In this document: one piece after another, positions 7,112-13,733 of the stretch | Position numbering within the stretch: position 1 is the first letter of the stretch | How the letters are laid out: each line of letters opens with the position of its first letter | Assembly (NCBI GenBank): GCA_025927515.1 | Contig: JAICLG010000032.1 | Coordinates: 1 to 15,583 of the forward strand | Direction: 5' to 3' | From: Hyphomicrobium sp. | GTDB taxonomy: Bacteria > Pseudomonadota > Alphaproteobacteria > Rhizobiales > Hyphomicrobiaceae | Length of the DNA: 15,583 nt | The notes under the pieces: model-generated | The model's input: only the letters and a program-made list of their open reading frames with translations | What the model was told of the DNA's origin: nothing | The model's database searches: none | Made by a program: the position numbers and the translations under genes

Positions 7112-8086
7112 ATGGATCAGGCAGCTGGTCTCACGACTGCCGGTTTCGCACAGTGGAGCGGGACCACCAGACGTGAACGCAATTTTTGGATTGCGCTAGC
7201 GTGTGCAACGGTGTTGCACGCGTCGCTGTTCGTTGGCGCGATCGCCAGCAAGCCGAAGCGTCTGGGCAGTCCGACAGGCGCCGACAAAGCGATCAGCGTA
7301 TCGCTCGTGACCGAAGCCGATCTCGAAAGCAGGAGCACGGTCGCCGAGCAGCCTCAGCCTCCGCCCGGTCCGCCGCCGAGCCCGCAACAGCAGCCACAGC
7401 CTCCGCAGCCGCAACCTCCTCAGCCGCAGAAGGCCGAGCAACAGCCGCAGCCGCCCGAACCAGAGCCGCCGAAACCGGAGGAGCAGCAGGCGAAGCCTGA
7501 GCAAACCCCGCCTGATGAAGCGAAGCCCGACGACAAGCCCGAGGAAAAGGTCGCCAAGCAAGAAGACCCTAAGTCGCCGGACGACGCCCCGGACCTGTTC
7601 TCATTGCAGGATGAAAATCCTGCGAACATGGAAAGCGAGGCGAAGCCAAAGCCCAAGCCGAAAACCGAGGCCAAAAAATCGTCACCAAAGAAAGCGTCGC
7701 CGAAAAAACGGAAGCGAATGGCAGCGCTCGATTTGTCGACGCCCAAAAATTTGATGAACCCGTCGTTCGGTGGCGGCCGCTCCGCCGGTCTGCAACGTCC
7801 GCCTGGTATCACCCGGTCAGGATTGAACGACGCCTTCGCCCGCGCGGTGATACAAGCTTTGCAGCAGACCATGCCGCAACTCACCGACGTGCTCGGTCGC
7901 GTAACGATTCGAATTTTGCTGACGGAGTCCGGCAACGTTGCCGAAGTACGCCTGCTTGCCGGCGCGAAAAACTCATCCCTCAATCAGAGCGTCGTCTTCG
8001 CTGCGAAACAGACGAGCTATCCCATTCCACCGACCGGCTCCAACGTCGCCGACAGGACGTTTATGGTGACTTACATCTATGATTGA
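7112..8086 (+). CDS. TonB-like energy transducer
   Basis: A 324-residue inner-membrane protein that would reach across the periplasm. GAGGGG ends 2 bases before the ATG, a tight but usable site. One membrane helix lies at about 25-46, with H36 and S38 inside it, reminiscent of the helix His of E. coli TonB that matters for coupling to ExbB/ExbD. Residues 80-150 are a Pro/Gln/Glu-rich spacer, 175-205 a Lys/Pro stretch, and about 235-324 a TonB C-terminal domain (GRVTIRILLTESGNVAEVRL, then SYPIPP and a final beta strand). TonB proteins deliver proton-motive energy to outer-membrane receptors. No exbB, exbD or TonB-dependent receptor is in the window, so partners must be encoded elsewhere. TolA is an alternative reading, but the C-terminus looks more like TonB. 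Confidence 0.85.
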   Translation: MDQAAGLTTAGFAQWSGTTRRERNFWIALACATVLHASLFVGAIASKPKRLGSPTGADKAISVSLVTEADLESRSTVAEQPQPPPGPPPSPQQQPQPPQPQPPQPQKAEQQPQPPEPEPPKPEEQQAKPEQTPPDEAKPDDKPEEKVAKQEDPKSPDDAPDLFSLQDENPANMESEAKPKPKPKTEAKKSSPKKASPKKRKRMAALDLSTPKNLMNPSFGGGRSAGLQRPPGITRSGLNDAFARAVIQALQQTMPQLTDVLGRVTIRILLTESGNVAEVRLLAGAKNSSLNQSVVFAAKQTSYPIPPTGSNVADRTFMVTYIYD

Positions 8087-8090
8087 ATCC

Positions 8091-8120
8091 TGCGAAGCGC
8101 CAAGCGTTCGGCGCTTCGCA
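8091..8120. terminator. Hairpin between convergent genes
   Basis: A perfect 11-bp stem (8091-8101 with 8110-8120) with an 8-base loop lies 4 bases after the TonB-like stop and 36 bases from the stop of the convergent lipoprotein gene. There is no T-tract on either side, so it is either an atypical terminator or an RNA-end stabiliser. Confidence 0.55.
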
Positions 8121-8156
8121 AGAAAGTCGGGATGATTCAAGAGCCGATGAAGACGG

Positions 8157-8288
8157 CTATCGCTGGCTGACGTGCTGGGCCGCGCCCGTAGCAGCGCCAA
8201 GCTTCATCGGAGTATATTCCGGCGATTCACGGCGGCACGCGCCGAGCGCTAAAGTTGCAAGACAAATCCCGAGAACTGCGATTTTCAT
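8157..8288 (-). CDS. 43-residue lipoprotein
   Basis: A very small gene. ATG at 8288, with GGGAGG 8 bases upstream, an excellent site. The signal peptide ends in the lipobox LALGAC (Cys18), where a lipid would be attached. The mature peptide is only 26 residues: CRRESPEYTPMKLGAATG and a short basic end. The Arg residues at +2 and +3 are not the Asp inner-membrane retention signal, so transfer to the outer membrane is possible. A precise EcfG-type promoter lies upstream at 8347-8372, so it is probably part of the general stress response. It resembles entericidin-sized lipoproteins in length, but I see no entericidin sequence match. Function unknown. Confidence 0.78.
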   Translation of the reverse strand: MKIAVLGICLATLALGACRRESPEYTPMKLGAATGAAQHVSQR

Positions 8289-8346
8289 GGGTTTACCTCC
8301 CGTTTGAGAATGCGACTGCCACTCCGAGATACTTACCCCGCCCAAC

Positions 8347-8372
8347 AACGCGGCCCTTGGTAAACTTGTTCC
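8347..8372 (-). promoter_or_regulatory. EcfG-type general stress promoter
   Basis: Read on the minus strand: GGAAC (8372-8368), a 17-base spacer, CGTT (8350-8347). This is the exact alphaproteobacterial general-stress (EcfG) consensus. It faces the 43-residue lipoprotein gene; transcription would start about 50 bases before the ATG at 8288. Confidence 0.75.
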
Positions 8373-8428
8373 ATGAACGTGCCGGACATCTCCCTTCTGA
8401 GACCTCCGATGGCTCGCCGCGCCGGGAT

Positions 8429-8462
8429 TTCTGAAATAATGTGAGTTCTGAAATCGTGTGAG
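8429..8462. repeat. Tandem 17-bp direct repeat (operator candidate)
   Basis: Two abutting copies of TTCTGAAATNNTGTGAG, at 8429-8445 and 8446-8462, identical at 15 of 17 positions. They end 35 bases before the dehydrogenase ATG, within the region shared with the divergent lipoprotein gene. Head-to-tail operators of this kind fit a regulator binding two successive sites; none is encoded next to it. Confidence 0.6.
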
Positions 8463-8497
8463 ATTTCGGCAGCGTATATCAGCGGAGCACTCCGAGT

Positions 8498-9343
8498 ATG
8501 CCAACGGTTCTCGTCACCGGAACGTCGTCTGGATTCGGCCTCGCGACGACAGTGGAGCTTGCTAAAAGCGGCTGGAACGTCGTCGCAACGATGCGCAATC
8601 TCGAAAAGCGCAGCGAACTGGATCGTGCCGTTACGGCTGCGGGCGTCGGCAATCAGGTGCGCGTCGAGCAATTGGACGTTACGGACCCGCGATCGATAGA
8701 GACGGCCGTCTCGCTTCTCGACCTCCGCAACAAGCCGCTCGACGCGGTCGTGCATAATGCAGGCGTCGCGGTCGGCGGCGCATTCGAGGATCTGGACGAC
8801 GCGCATATTCGGCACATCATGGAAGTCAATTACTTCGGCGTGCTCGCACTGACGCGGCATCTGTTGCCGGCTTTTCGTGCACAGCGCCACGGCCGTATCG
8901 TCATCATATCAAGCGAGGCCGCGTTCGCGGGGCAACCCGGAAACTCACCTTACAGCGCATCGAAGTGGGCGATCGAAGGATGGGCGGAATCCGTCGCATA
9001 TGAGTTCGAGCCTTTCGGTATCGAGATCGTGCTGATCGAGCCGGGCGCCTATCGCACGAGCATTTGGGAAAGCTCTCCGCGCGTCTTGCCGGAGACGAGC
9101 GCCTATCGGCCGTTGCTGCGCCACCTCGAGGTGACCATCGACGCCTACGTCAAGAAAACGGCGCGCGATCCTGTCGAGGTCGCGAAGGCCGTCGCAAAGG
9201 CGCTCGATGCGAAGCGACCTCGCTTCCGCTACGCCGTCGGTCCGACTGCGAAGTTCGAGCATTTCGCGCGCGGGAAACTACCCTCGACTGTGATGCGCAA
9301 GATGTTCAGCAGGTTCTTTGGATTGAACAAGGTGCGCTGGTAG
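8498..9343 (+). CDS. Short-chain dehydrogenase/reductase
   Basis: A 281-residue cytoplasmic NAD(P)-dependent oxidoreductase of the classical SDR family. Cofactor motif TGTSSGFG at residues 7-14, with R33 after the second strand, favouring NADP(H). Then D60-V-T-D, the NAG motif at 87-89, N111, catalytic S138/S139, and Y152-x3-K156 (YSASK). After PGAYRT at 182 comes a C-terminal substrate-binding part that does not identify the substrate; the overall layout resembles SDRs annotated as retinol- or steroid-dehydrogenase-like. The ATG at 8498 has only a poorly spaced GGAG upstream. The stop overlaps the ribosome binding site of the next gene, so the two are probably translated together. A tandem 17-bp repeat just upstream may control it. 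Confidence 0.92.
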   Translation: MPTVLVTGTSSGFGLATTVELAKSGWNVVATMRNLEKRSELDRAVTAAGVGNQVRVEQLDVTDPRSIETAVSLLDLRNKPLDAVVHNAGVAVGGAFEDLDDAHIRHIMEVNYFGVLALTRHLLPAFRAQRHGRIVIISSEAAFAGQPGNSPYSASKWAIEGWAESVAYEFEPFGIEIVLIEPGAYRTSIWESSPRVLPETSAYRPLLRHLEVTIDAYVKKTARDPVEVAKAVAKALDAKRPRFRYAVGPTAKFEHFARGKLPSTVMRKMFSRFFGLNKVRW

Positions 9344-9354
9344 GGAGCATTGCC

Positions 9355-9642
9355 ATGACGGTTGATTACTGGATCGGTGCGGGCGTGCTGATCGCGACCG
9401 CGGCGACGGATGCAGCTTACGTGATGTTTACGTCGTCGGTGGTCGCCCGGCGTCCACTTGCGGCGGCGAACTGGAGCGGGATCTGGTACATGCTCTCCTC
9501 GTTTGCCGTCATCAGCTATACCAACAATTGGATCTATGTTGGCTTCGCCATCGTCGGATCTTGGATCGGCGCGTATCTGACACTGAAATATTTCCATCGG
9601 GCGCCAAACCATCCACCCGCGCCGTTGAAGCCTTTGGCTTGA
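9355..9642 (+). CDS. Small membrane protein coupled to the dehydrogenase
   Basis: A 95-residue protein. The ATG at 9355 is 11 bases after the dehydrogenase stop, and its GGGAG overlaps that stop, which points to translational coupling. A longer frame runs through the dehydrogenase gene from 9064 but is a shadow. Three hydrophobic segments are seen: about 6-26, 42-60 and 60-78, with Trp/Tyr-rich edges (WSGIWYMLSSF and TNNWIYVGFAIVGSWIGAYL). The tail is Pro-rich. No known family is recognised. Its coupling to the dehydrogenase suggests a shared job at the membrane, which is inference only. Confidence 0.75.
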   Translation: MTVDYWIGAGVLIATAATDAAYVMFTSSVVARRPLAAANWSGIWYMLSSFAVISYTNNWIYVGFAIVGSWIGAYLTLKYFHRAPNHPPAPLKPLA

Positions 9643-9795
9643 TTTTCAGACGCCGAATAGCGGGTAACCTGTGGAGAACGCGCCAGGCCGTTTCGGTCCT
9701 CCTAGGCAAGCTTTCCTGACCGTACGAAGACTGAGTGCTCGCCGTGAGCCGATCACGAGGCGCGAGCGCCTTTGCGTCAGATTGGGAGGATTGCC

Positions 9796-10173
9796 ATGAC
9801 TGGAAATGCTGGCCGCTTCTTTGCAAGTGCACTCATCTATGCCGTACTTGGCATGATGCTCGGTCTCTTCATGGGAATGACTCAAGATCACTCGCAAATG
9901 CCAACACACGCACATTTCGTGCTGATCGGCTGGGTGACGTTCGCGATCTATGGATTCTTCTATCACGCATTTCCGAGCGCTGCGGTGAACCGGTTGGCCA
10001 ACGCTCATTTCTGGATGGCAGAAATCAGTCTCGTCGTTCTTCTCGCGGGGCTCTTCGCGATCTTCGGCGGAAAGCCGGACCTTGGCGAACCCTTCGCAGC
10101 CATTGGTTCTATCGGCATACTGTTGTCGATGATCTTGTTCGCATTCATCGCATGGCCGATTGTCCGAAGCTAA
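9796..10173 (+). CDS. Four-helix membrane protein with His motif (oxidase subunit I-like)
   Basis: A 125-residue membrane protein. The ATG at 9796 is chosen for GGGAGG at 9784-9789; a TTG at 9772 lies upstream of that site. About four membrane helices: 9-28, 38-60, 72-91 and 100-121. The loop and start of helix 2 carry H32, H38, H40 (QDHSQMPTHAHFVLIGW) and later H57 and H71. This pattern resembles a small family of alphaproteobacterial proteins distantly like one part of heme-copper oxidase / nitric oxide reductase subunit I, where histidines hold heme. It is far shorter than a functional subunit I. Heme or metal binding is therefore possible but unproven. It follows the small membrane protein by 153 bases on the same strand. 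Confidence 0.75.
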   Translation: MTGNAGRFFASALIYAVLGMMLGLFMGMTQDHSQMPTHAHFVLIGWVTFAIYGFFYHAFPSAAVNRLANAHFWMAEISLVVLLAGLFAIFGGKPDLGEPFAAIGSIGILLSMILFAFIAWPIVRS

Positions 10174-10209
10174 TGCGCTGAAGGCATTCCATCGTCCTCA
10201 TGATCCAAT

Positions 10210-11493
10210 CTAACGCGCCTCGCTTGGCAGAGCTTGAAGCGTGCGATCAGCATCCGCTTCATGGCTTCCGGAATGCGTTGGCTTAACTGCGAACAGGCAG
10301 AGCCCGGCGACAAAGATCAGCATGCTTGCGGCCTGGAACGTCGTGCCGAAGGAGACGTGCTGTTCTTTGAGCATGCCTCCGGCATACGTCATGACGCCGC
10401 CTGCGGTCGTGCCGACGAAATTCAACAGGCCGTAGGCTGTCGCGCGATGGCGGAAATCCGTAACCGTGCATGCCGCTGGCATGAGATTGGCGTCGAGAAA
10501 ACCTTGCGACATGCCGGCGGCGAGCACGCAGGCAAGGATGATCGGAACGTATTCGACCGCGCCGACGGTAAAGAGACAAGGCGCTGCAATCATGAAGCCA
10601 ATGGCTGGCACGAGCGCCCGCGCGCGTTCGTTCCGGATCGACCACCTGTCGGAAATGTGGCTGGCAATGAGCATGCCGGCGAAAGCCGCGCCGTTGAACG
10701 CCATCGGTCCGTAAATACCGGCCCATGCCTGACTGACGCCGAGTTCGGAATGAAAAAATTCCGGCAGCCAGTTTCTCACCGGCCAATAGGCAGCGCCATT
10801 GAGAAGGTTCATTGCGAGCAAGAATAGAAAGCCGCGCGTCGCGAGCAGCGAGGCAAAAGCGCCAGCATCTGGAAACTTCGATGGCGGCCGCCGCACTGAT
10901 GCAACCGGCTTGGACTCCGGTTCAGGACGCGGAAAGAAAATCATCAACACAAGTGCGTAGGCGACGCCGATCCCCCCCATCACGACGAAGCCCGTTCGCC
11001 ACCCGAACAGCTCCGCGAACGCGCCGCCGAGACCGCCAAGCACCGAGCCCGCATAGACGCCGCTCAAATGCAATCCGGTTGCGCGGCTGCGCGTCGAGCC
11101 GCGATGGTATTCGACGATCAGCGCGACCGCTGCGGGCATGTAGAACGCTTCGCTGACACCAAGCATCGCACGCGCCGCGAGCATCGCTTCGAAAGAATGG
11201 ACAATGCCCGTGATGAACGTCGCCGCCGACCAGATCAGCAGGCTCGCGATGATGACCGGCCGCTTGCCAACGCGGTCCGCGACGTACCCCGCGATCGGCG
11301 AGCACAACCCGTATACCCAGAGAAACACCGACGACAGCAGCCCGAAGCGCTCGTCTCCGATCTGCAGATCGGTCTTGATCGGCCCGGGCATCGTAACGAC
11401 GAGCTGCCGATCGAGATAATTGAGCGTCGCGACGACCCAAAGCAGGCCGACGATCGCCCATGCGGCTCTGCTCAAGCGATCGGCCTGATGCAT
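10210..11493 (-). CDS. MFS transporter
   Basis: A 427-residue inner-membrane carrier of the major facilitator superfamily, with about 12 helices and a hydrophilic central linker (about 190-215, RPEPESKPVAS). Helix 1 holds NYLDRQ (25-30), and the loop between helices 2 and 3 has the signature DRVGKR (73-78), both typical of the anion:cation symporter and sugar-acid/aromatic-acid subgroup, and of Spinster-like carriers. The substrate is not readable. ATG at 11493; the upstream purine run GGGGGGA is 12 bases away, so the start is slightly uncertain. The gene is 36 bases downstream of the small exported-protein gene, so they may share a transcript. Confidence 0.9.
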   Translation of the reverse strand: MHQADRLSRAAWAIVGLLWVVATLNYLDRQLVVTMPGPIKTDLQIGDERFGLLSSVFLWVYGLCSPIAGYVADRVGKRPVIIASLLIWSAATFITGIVHSFEAMLAARAMLGVSEAFYMPAAVALIVEYHRGSTRSRATGLHLSGVYAGSVLGGLGGAFAELFGWRTGFVVMGGIGVAYALVLMIFFPRPEPESKPVASVRRPPSKFPDAGAFASLLATRGFLFLLAMNLLNGAAYWPVRNWLPEFFHSELGVSQAWAGIYGPMAFNGAAFAGMLIASHISDRWSIRNERARALVPAIGFMIAAPCLFTVGAVEYVPIILACVLAAGMSQGFLDANLMPAACTVTDFRHRATAYGLLNFVGTTAGGVMTYAGGMLKEQHVSFGTTFQAASMLIFVAGLCLFAVKPTHSGSHEADADRTLQALPSEAR

Positions 11494-11529
11494 CCGGAAT
11501 TCGTCCCCCCAATCGATCGCGTGCCGTGC

Positions 11530-11820
11530 TCACTTAAGCTTATAGCAATTTTCAAAGGTGCGCGGCGAGCGCGTCACGTCATATCCCGCAAGGCATTGAA
11601 CGAGGTACGATTGCGCCGGATTTTTGAACAGAATGAATGTCGAGCGATTATCCGAGTTGCTGGAATAGCCCGCAACTTCCCACCCGGATTTCAACAGCTG
11701 CTCGATGGAGCCTGCGGATTCGTCCGGCGCGGCGTCGGCACGAACCGAGGCTGCGGGCGCGAGCATGAGGGCGGCCACGGCAAAAATAAGCGCGGTTGTG
11801 ATGTTTAAAGACGATCTCAT
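11530..11820 (-). CDS. Small exported protein with two cysteines
   Basis: A 96-residue protein. AGGAGG sits 7 bases before the ATG at 11820. Residues 1-28 form a signal peptide ending SVRADA. The mature domain of about 65 residues has the sequence SIEQLLKSGWEVAGYSS, then FILFKNP, YLVQC and a final ENCYKLK; the two cysteines probably form a disulfide. Alphaproteobacteria carry many small proteins of this look (LLxxGWEV…YLVQC…CY), but I know of no assigned function. It is the first gene of a possible two-gene unit with the MFS transporter. Confidence 0.78.
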   Translation of the reverse strand: MRSSLNITTALIFAVAALMLAPAASVRADAAPDESAGSIEQLLKSGWEVAGYSSNSDNRSTFILFKNPAQSYLVQCLAGYDVTRSPRTFENCYKLK

Positions 11821-11964
11821 CGTGCGCCTCCTTCGCTATTTGGCGGCGATGCTACGCCCCATCCGAGGCGAGCGCGAGCTGAGCGCGACATTGGGAACGC
11901 CTTGCACCTTTTCAAACAAGGTATTAGCAAGCGGCGGATATCGCGCTGCACCGGAGGTCAGACC

Positions 11965-12252
11965 ATGGCGGAATCGACGACGACGAATGAAACCCTCGCG
12001 GACATCAAACGCGAACTCGCCGAGCTATCAGGCCTGTCGCTCGCGACCGGCGTTATCCTCACACAGCTTTTGCAGAAAATCGCCAGCCGCGAGATGAACC
12101 CGCAGGGGGCAGCCTCGCAGATCGTCAACAATGCCCGCGACGCCATCGAGGGCTTCACGGCCGCGCAAAAGTCCGATCCCGTGATGAAGGCCCGCGCGCT
12201 CGAGGCCATCACCCAATACGAGAACCAGATCCGCTCCGTCCTGCGCGAGTAG
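11965..12252 (+). CDS. Small helical protein of unknown function
   Basis: A 95-residue protein. The ATG at 11965 is chosen for GGAGG at 11952-11956; an open frame upstream (from 11902) has no such site. It has no signal peptide and no membrane segment. The sequence is almost entirely helical: ETLADIKRELAELSG, LTQLLQKIASREM, ARDAIEGFTAAQ and EAITQYENQIRSVLRE. It is acidic and Ala-rich. I do not recognise a family. It lies alone, followed by a hairpin-rich element at 12269. Confidence 0.65.
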   Translation: MAESTTTNETLADIKRELAELSGLSLATGVILTQLLQKIASREMNPQGAASQIVNNARDAIEGFTAAQKSDPVMKARALEAITQYENQIRSVLRE

Positions 12253-12268
12253 GTCGTCGCACTCTTTC

Positions 12269-12303
12269 GCTCCCCCTTTGCGGGGGAGCTGGCGCGGAGC
12301 GCC
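12269..12303. repeat. Paired GC-rich hairpins (dispersed-repeat-like, possible terminator)
   Basis: An 8-bp hairpin (12269-12276 with 12282-12289, stem GCTCCCCC) is followed at once by a 5-bp hairpin (12291-12295 with 12299-12303). There is no T-tract. This arrangement is characteristic of short intergenic repeats scattered through Hyphomicrobiales genomes; the first stem could also end transcription of the 11965 gene. Confidence 0.5.
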
Positions 12304-12316
12304 TGAGGGCGCGCGT

Positions 12317-12511
12317 TCACATATCATTCGGCCGGATACGCTTCAGCAGATCCCACACCGGCAACGCCGCGAGCCCGCCCACCGAGCCACCGACATAGCT
12401 CGGCAGCGGAAACCGGAACACCGACTGCCAAATCAGCCCGGCGATCCAGCTCGCGACCAGCATCGCGATGAGGGTGATGAGCAGGCGTTGCCAAAACGGG
12501 AGCACGGACAT
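12317..12511 (-). CDS. Short two-helix membrane protein
   Basis: A 64-residue protein. GAGG is about 7 bases ahead of the ATG at 12511. Two hydrophobic segments, about 9-29 (LLITLIAMLVASWIAGLIW) and 37-52 (around YVGGSVGGLAALPVW), with a basic C-terminus. No recognisable motif. It lies 68 bases downstream of the carbonic anhydrase gene on the same strand and could be co-transcribed with it. Confidence 0.65.
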   Translation of the reverse strand: MSVLPFWQRLLITLIAMLVASWIAGLIWQSVFRFPLPSYVGGSVGGLAALPVWDLLKRIRPNDM

Positions 12512-12579
12512 GATCGGCCTCGAAGCTTCGCTGCCAGTTTAAATCAATCGGCCGGCCTTCACCATTGCGCTATCGGCCC

Positions 12580-13287
12580 TCACTCCAAAAATGCGACCCG
12601 CCCCGTCGCGACGTCGTGCATCGCCGCGACGATCTTCAGCTTCTTGGCGGCTACGAGATCGCGAAGAACATCGCTTGTGTCTGTCAGCTTCTCGGCGCCG
12701 AGCCGGGCATTGGCGATCGCCACCTGCTGCACGAAATCCTTGTTCTTGGACGTATGCTCGCCGGGGACATCCTTGCACGCGTCGACCGCGGGCTTGATCT
12801 TCGCCAGTAGCTGCGTCAGCTCGCCAAGCTCGGCACCGTCGATGGCGCCCTTGACCGCACCACACTCACTATGCCCGAGCACCACGATCAGCTTCGCGCC
12901 CGCGAGCTTGGTGGCGAACTCGGAACTGCCGACGATATCGTCGTTGACGACATTGCCTGCGATACGCGCGCTGAAGAGGTCCCCGATGCGCCGATCGAAC
13001 ACCAGCTCCGGCGGCACGCGAGAATCGATGCAGCCGATCACGATCGCCGACGGATACTGTCCGCCCGAGGTCGCACGCACCTGCTCAAGCAGATCGCAGT
13101 TGCGCATGTTGCGCGAGACGAACCTCTCGTTTCCCGCCTCGAGCTTTTCGAGCGCCTCGTCAGGACTGAGAACCGCTTGCCGTTCCGGCGTCAGCGCCGC
13201 GCACTGATCGGCCGCGAAGGCCCGGTCGAAGGTCAAGAGGCTCGCCGCAACGGCGCTGCCGCAGCAGAAATGGCGTCGAGAGAGCAT
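12580..13287 (-). CDS. Tat-exported beta-carbonic anhydrase
   Basis: A 235-residue zinc enzyme that interconverts CO2 and bicarbonate. AGGAG lies 8 bases before the ATG at 13287. The start SRRHF (3-7) with a hydrophobic stretch and an AFA cut near residue 25 is a twin-arginine signal, so the enzyme is folded in the cytoplasm and moved to the periplasm. Beta-class signatures: C86-I-D88-S-R90, and H139-SE-C142-G; C86, H139 and C142 bind zinc, and D88/R90 form the catalytic dyad. Length is usual for the family with the signal added. Most beta enzymes are cytoplasmic; periplasmic forms are known in several bacteria. An AT-rich gene-free stretch lies upstream. Confidence 0.93.
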   Translation of the reverse strand: MLSRRHFCCGSAVAASLLTFDRAFAADQCAALTPERQAVLSPDEALEKLEAGNERFVSRNMRNCDLLEQVRATSGGQYPSAIVIGCIDSRVPPELVFDRRIGDLFSARIAGNVVNDDIVGSSEFATKLAGAKLIVVLGHSECGAVKGAIDGAELGELTQLLAKIKPAVDACKDVPGEHTSKNKDFVQQVAIANARLGAEKLTDTSDVLRDLVAAKKLKIVAAMHDVATGRVAFLE

Positions 13288-13733
13288 GGCGTGTACTCCT
13301 ATGTCCGGGCGAATTTAGGCCGCGAAATCTTTAGCGAGGCGTTACGAGCGTCGCCCAAATAACCACGGATTTGAAAGGACGCCCACGGAATAACGGCGCC
13401 CCAGCCGACGCGCACGGGTTCCCCGGACGGCTTCGCGGGTAGGTCTTCACCCGATGCCCCGTAGCCGGATGGGCGCGAGAAGCATGGCCGGTGACCGAAA
13501 GACGGGAATAAAAATTTTTTTCAAATACGAGGGAACCAATAGAGAAGTTCAATTCTCGCCGGAAAAAAACCGGCGTAATTATTTTTTTCTTTTTATGCGG
13601 CGGAAATACACCGCTCGTGCGTTTGATACGGAATAGAAGGAGAATGCAGGTGGCGCGCGTGCGTCTGCTGTGCAGTTGGCGGCGATGGCAAACCGCGAGA
13701 GCGAAAATTGAAAACAGCTAGGAGAAAAATGGG
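13288..13733. other. Gene-free AT-rich stretch
   Basis: About 446 bases between the divergent carbonic anhydrase and 13734 genes. Positions 13505-13595 are much richer in A and T than the surroundings, with long A and T runs. A short hairpin (13542-13546 with 13553-13557) is followed by a terminator-like hairpin at 13557. A 25-codon open frame at 13644-13721 ends inside the ribosome binding site of the 13734 gene. No exact EcfG promoter was found; GGAAC at 13532 lacks the partner CGTT. Confidence 0.5.
13557..13595 (+). terminator. Terminator-like hairpin with no plus-strand gene upstream
   Basis: A 6-bp stem CGCCGG/CCGGCG (13557-13562 with 13570-13575) closes a loop of seven A, followed by TAATTATTTTTTTCTTTTT. 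The plus strand has no gene between 12252 and this point, so an unannotated RNA is one possibility; the T-run could also be promoter-upstream DNA for the carbonic anhydrase on the other strand. Confidence 0.45.

Noticed and set aside
9064..9354. Long frame reaching back from the small membrane protein into the dehydrogenase gene
   Set aside because: The region is coding for the dehydrogenase in another frame; GGGAG before ATG 9355 defines the real start.
9761..9775. Short palindrome before the His-motif membrane protein
   Set aside because: Five base pairs with a four-base loop and no supporting T-run; expected by chance in GC-rich DNA.
12278..13207. 309-codon plus-strand open frame opposite the carbonic anhydrase
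   Set aside because: Shadow of the carbonic anhydrase, whose zinc and Tat motifs are unmistakable; the shadow is Ser/Arg-rich low complexity.
13532..13556. Possible EcfG promoter starting with GGAAC at 13532
   Set aside because: At 16 or 17 bases spacing the downstream element reads TTCT or TCTC, not CGTT.
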